From an uncultured Lachnospiraceae bacterium (GTDB taxonomy: Bacteria; Bacillota; Clostridia; Lachnospirales; Lachnospiraceae): 64,000 nucleotides of DNA. The notes under the pieces were generated by a model that saw only the letters and a program-made list of their open reading frames with translations, did not search any database and had not been told where the DNA came from. Positions 62,337 to 64,000 of the stretch are shown here, piece after piece. A program made the position numbers and the translations under genes. The stretch is from the NCBI GenBank assembly GCA_934317845.1, contig CAKRES010000001.1, positions 226,498 through 290,497 on the forward strand, in the 5' to 3' direction. Positions within the stretch are counted from its first letter, which is position 1. The number at the start of each line of letters is the position of its first letter.

Positions 62337-63164
62337 ATGTTAAAATATTTAGGCGTTTCACGGTCAGGGTATGCCGCATGGAAACGGCATATACCATCCG
62401 ATACTGTCAAACGCAGGAAACTGCTCAAGGACAAGATCAAAAAGATTTATGACAATTCTCATCAGAATTATGGTGCCCCTAAGATCACAAGGGAATTGCG
62501 TAAAACAGGGGAAAACATTTCTGAAAGAACTGTCGGTAAATACATGAAACAAATGGGCATCAAAGCCCAATGGATCCGTCCATGGACAGTAACAACCAAG
62601 GATTCCGATTTCAGTAATGAATTGCAAAATATCCTTGATGAGCAGTTTAATCCTGAACGTCCAAATGCAGTCTGGTGTTCAGATATCACATATATCTGGA
62701 CGATGGAAGGTTTTGTATATCTGACCAGCATTATGGATCTGTATTCAAGAAAGATCATTGCATGGACGCTTTCCAAAACATTGGAAACATCCTGTGTGAT
62801 TGAAACTATAAACAAAGCAAAAGCAAAACGCAGCACCGAATTACCTTTGATCATCCACAGTGACAGAGGCAGCCAGTATGTATCGAAAGAATATAAACAG
62901 GCAACAGCAAAAATGAATCGAAGCTATTCCAAGAAAGCTTTTCCTTGGGATAATGCCTGTATCGAATCCTTTCATTCGCTGATAAAACGGGAATGGCTGA
63001 ACCGCTGTAAGATCAGCAATTACAAACATGCATACCGCCTGGTATTTGAATACTTGGAAACGTTTTATAATACCAAACGAATTCATAGTCATTGCGATTA
63101 TATGTCACCCGATGATTTTGAAAGATTGTATCAACAGGCAACTTCGGAATTGCTGGCAGGTTAG
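62337..63164 (+). CDS. IS3-family transposase OrfB (DDE catalytic part)
   Basis: The catalytic domain has the DDE triad: VWCSDITYI (Asp), HSDRGSQY (Asp) and ACIESFHSLIKRE (Glu). An HTH_21-like region precedes it (NYGAPKITRELRKTGENISE). The open frame reaches upstream to 62229, in the -1 frame relative to orfA, so ATG 62337 is likely not the real start; it is normally made as a frameshift fusion with OrfA. Confidence 0.88.
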   Translation: MLKYLGVSRSGYAAWKRHIPSDTVKRRKLLKDKIKKIYDNSHQNYGAPKITRELRKTGENISERTVGKYMKQMGIKAQWIRPWTVTTKDSDFSNELQNILDEQFNPERPNAVWCSDITYIWTMEGFVYLTSIMDLYSRKIIAWTLSKTLETSCVIETINKAKAKRSTELPLIIHSDRGSQYVSKEYKQATAKMNRSYSKKAFPWDNACIESFHSLIKREWLNRCKISNYKHAYRLVFEYLETFYNTKRIHSHCDYMSPDDFERLYQQATSELLAG

Positions 63165-63356
63165 AATGAGAAAAACTCATTTTAACTTGTACTAAATCTT
63201 GACATAGGACCATCCTGATTTTTAATCAGCATAACCTCCTCTATCTTACCTGTATGAATGTCCTTAAAGCCTGCAACCTGCTCACCATTACATATGCTTG
63301 CCTTGATTACTGGTTTCTTATTTTCTTTATCATATGTCTTTATAACTGTCTTTTTC

Positions 63357-63515
63357 TTAAAGAGTCCCACTCTGAGCACCTTCTTTTGACTTTGCCATCA
63401 GTATAAGTTTTTCAAACTCATGATTTATGTACCTGCCTCTCCATTTCACGTTGAATCCATGTCATAATTACATCTACAAGATAATCCTGCTGCACCTGAC
63501 TCAATTCCTTGCCGG
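63357..63515 (-). pseudogene. Small gene remnant upstream of the interrupted gene
   Basis: One frame gives KMQPGKELSQVQQDYLVDVI then MTWIQRE; after a shift near 63435 another frame gives YINHEFEKLILMAKSKEGAQ and ends at 63357, overlapping the next gene's start. This looks like one protein with a frameshift. The family is not recognised. Confidence 0.4.
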
Positions 63516-63518
63516 GCT

Positions 63519-63686
63519 GCATTTTATGCCACTTTCATTGGAGATAGCCCTAAAATGCTCTCACGCGCAATTAATCTTGGACTCTTCGATCAGGCGCAGC
63601 TGCATCGAACTCATGGAACCCTTCGTCTCTGCCACGAAGTATATGTGTTTTACCTTGCCTTCGTAAAAAGCAATCGCCCAGTTGAA
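63519..63686 (-). pseudogene. Remnant of type III restriction enzyme Res subunit (C-terminal part)
   Basis: The frame reads FNWAIAFYEGKVKHIYFVAE then TKGSMSSMQLRLIEESKI, the C-terminal nuclease region of type III Res proteins, with an in-frame TGA at 63561-63563 and then EHFRAISNESGIK. Sequences on either side do not continue it. The helicase part and mod gene are missing. Confidence 0.6.
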
Positions 63687-63858
63687 GCTCGACGTTATTG
63701 CTGCGGGCATTCTCAGGCTGCATGCCGCGGGCATCATAGATGGAATCGACAATCTCAATCACCGAGGCAGAGCTGGAACAGCTGGCCCCATGGAACGAGA
63801 CTGTGAAAGCTAACTGCGAAAACTAAAAAAGAGTAAAACGTTTGCAACTATCGTTTGG

Positions 63859-63875
63859 GTGCAGACAGTCTGCAC
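63859..63875. repeat. Perfect 17-base palindrome
   Basis: GTGCAGAC-A-GTCTGCAC has eight-base arms. It lies just after the stop of the partial gene at 63881. It has no T run, so it may be a protein-binding site, a recombination relic or a weak hairpin. Confidence 0.4.
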
Positions 63876-63880
63876 AAATT

Positions 63881-64000
63881 CTATTCTGTTTCGTTGTCTT
63901 CACTCTCCTGCTGTTGAAGATAGAACATTGCCTTTTGAGTTTCAATCTCCGCTTTCAGTTCTTCTTTTGTCGGCAGGTATAATTTGTACTTGGAAGCAAA
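63881..64000 (-). CDS. C-terminus of an unidentified protein (5' end outside window)
   Basis: The last 39 residues are visible: SKYKLYLPTKEELKAEIETQ, then KAMFYLQQQESEDNETE and stop. The YxLYLPTxEEL ending recalls the C-terminus of COG4804/DUF1016 (YhcG-like PDDEXK) proteins, but too little is seen to be sure. A neighbouring restriction remnant fits a defence-related context. Confidence 0.5.
   Translation of the reverse strand, partial: FASKYKLYLPTKEELKAEIETQKAMFYLQQQESEDNETE

Larger units (their letters stand above)
61878..63212 (+). mobile_element. IS3-family insertion sequence (1335 bp)
   Basis: The element is bounded by related ends: TGGTGTTAGAATATAAATAG (left) and TGGTCCTATGTCAAGATTTA (right, reverse complement), both leading into AGTACAAGT(C/T)AAA(G/A)TGAG. 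A 3-bp duplication TCC (61875-61877 and 63213-63215) flanks it. It contains orfA and orfB with a slippery A7 between, so it looks intact. Confidence 0.88.
61814..63370 (-). pseudogene. 72-codon gene interrupted by the IS element
   Basis: The 5' part (63216-63370, GTG start behind AAGAAGG) encodes MGLFKKKTVIKTYDKENKK and continues to EEVMLIKNQ; the 3' part (61814-61877) encodes EDLDAFKKMYGIDGEIEKEY. Removing the IS and one copy of its 3-bp duplication joins the two in frame to a 72-residue protein with no other damage. I recall short clostridial proteins of this kind sometimes annotated 'aspartate dehydrogenase', which looks like a mislabel. Confidence 0.85.

Noticed and set aside
1..64000. 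CRISPR arrays, tRNA and rRNA genes
   Set aside because: No regularly spaced repeats and no tRNA or rRNA sequence was recognised anywhere in the window.

Overview
The window looks like a chromosomal segment of a motile, low-to-mid-G+C Gram-positive gut anaerobe, most likely a Lachnospiraceae member near Roseburia or Agathobacter. This is inferred from gene content (FliY rather than FliN, CheC/CheD, CodY, FapA, a Cys/Gly-rich clostridial small protein, NrdR and YmxH-like proteins) and from strong AGGAGG ribosome binding sites. No rRNA or tRNA gene and no CRISPR array was seen.

Layout: (1) 1-7.3 kb holds a response regulator, an intramembrane-type histidine kinase and an ABC ATPase/permease module with a Bce-like palindrome before the transporter genes, then a Lon-like AAA+ ATPase without a protease domain and a cytoplasmic GH3 glycosidase. 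(2) 7.5-9.4 kb is rpsB-tsf with its own promoter, structured leader and terminator. (3) 9.5-46 kb, read right to left, is one very large flagellar/chemotaxis cluster: flgB-flgC-fliE-fliF-fliG-fliH-fliI-fliJ-motE-like-fliK-flgD-flg(TIGR02530-like)-flgE-flbD-motA-motB-fliL-fliM-fliY-cheY-fliO-fliP-fliQ-fliR-flhB-flhA-flhF-flhG-PilZ protein, then an interruption at 18.4-20.6 kb (cell-wall hydrolase and four small genes of unknown role), then cheB-cheA-cheW-cheC-cheD-membrane protein-fliA-fapA and three accessory genes. Flagellin, filament cap, hook-associated proteins, CheR and receptors are not here. (4) 45.8-52.4 kb is the housekeeping block codY, topA, dprA, comM, nrdR and a YmxH-like gene. 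The order dprA-topA-codY-fla/che-sigD-rpsB-tsf is the same backbone as in Bacillus subtilis. (5) 52.5-58.4 kb holds an unknown membrane protein, glmM, a large M29-type aminopeptidase, three small membrane proteins including a VanZ protein, and pyrE.

(6) 58.4-64 kb is a decayed accessory region: a frameshifted tyrosine integrase, a chimeric serine-recombinase remnant, a sigma/anti-sigma-like pair, a macrodomain gene, an intact IS3-family element inserted cleanly into a 72-codon gene with a 3-bp target duplication, a type III restriction subunit remnant and the end of another gene.

How the genes work together: the cluster encodes the basal body (FliF, FliE, FlgB, FlgC), the switch (FliG, FliM, FliY), the export gate and ATPase (FlhA, FlhB, FliO, FliP, FliQ, FliR, FliH, FliI, FliJ), the hook (FlgD, FliK, FlgE), the stator (MotA, MotB), placement control (FlhF, FlhG), the signalling chain (CheA, CheW, CheY, CheB, CheC, CheD) and the late sigma factor FliA. 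Start codons were chosen by ribosome binding site position; several genes appear to use TTG or GTG. All family assignments are by eye from sequence motifs.
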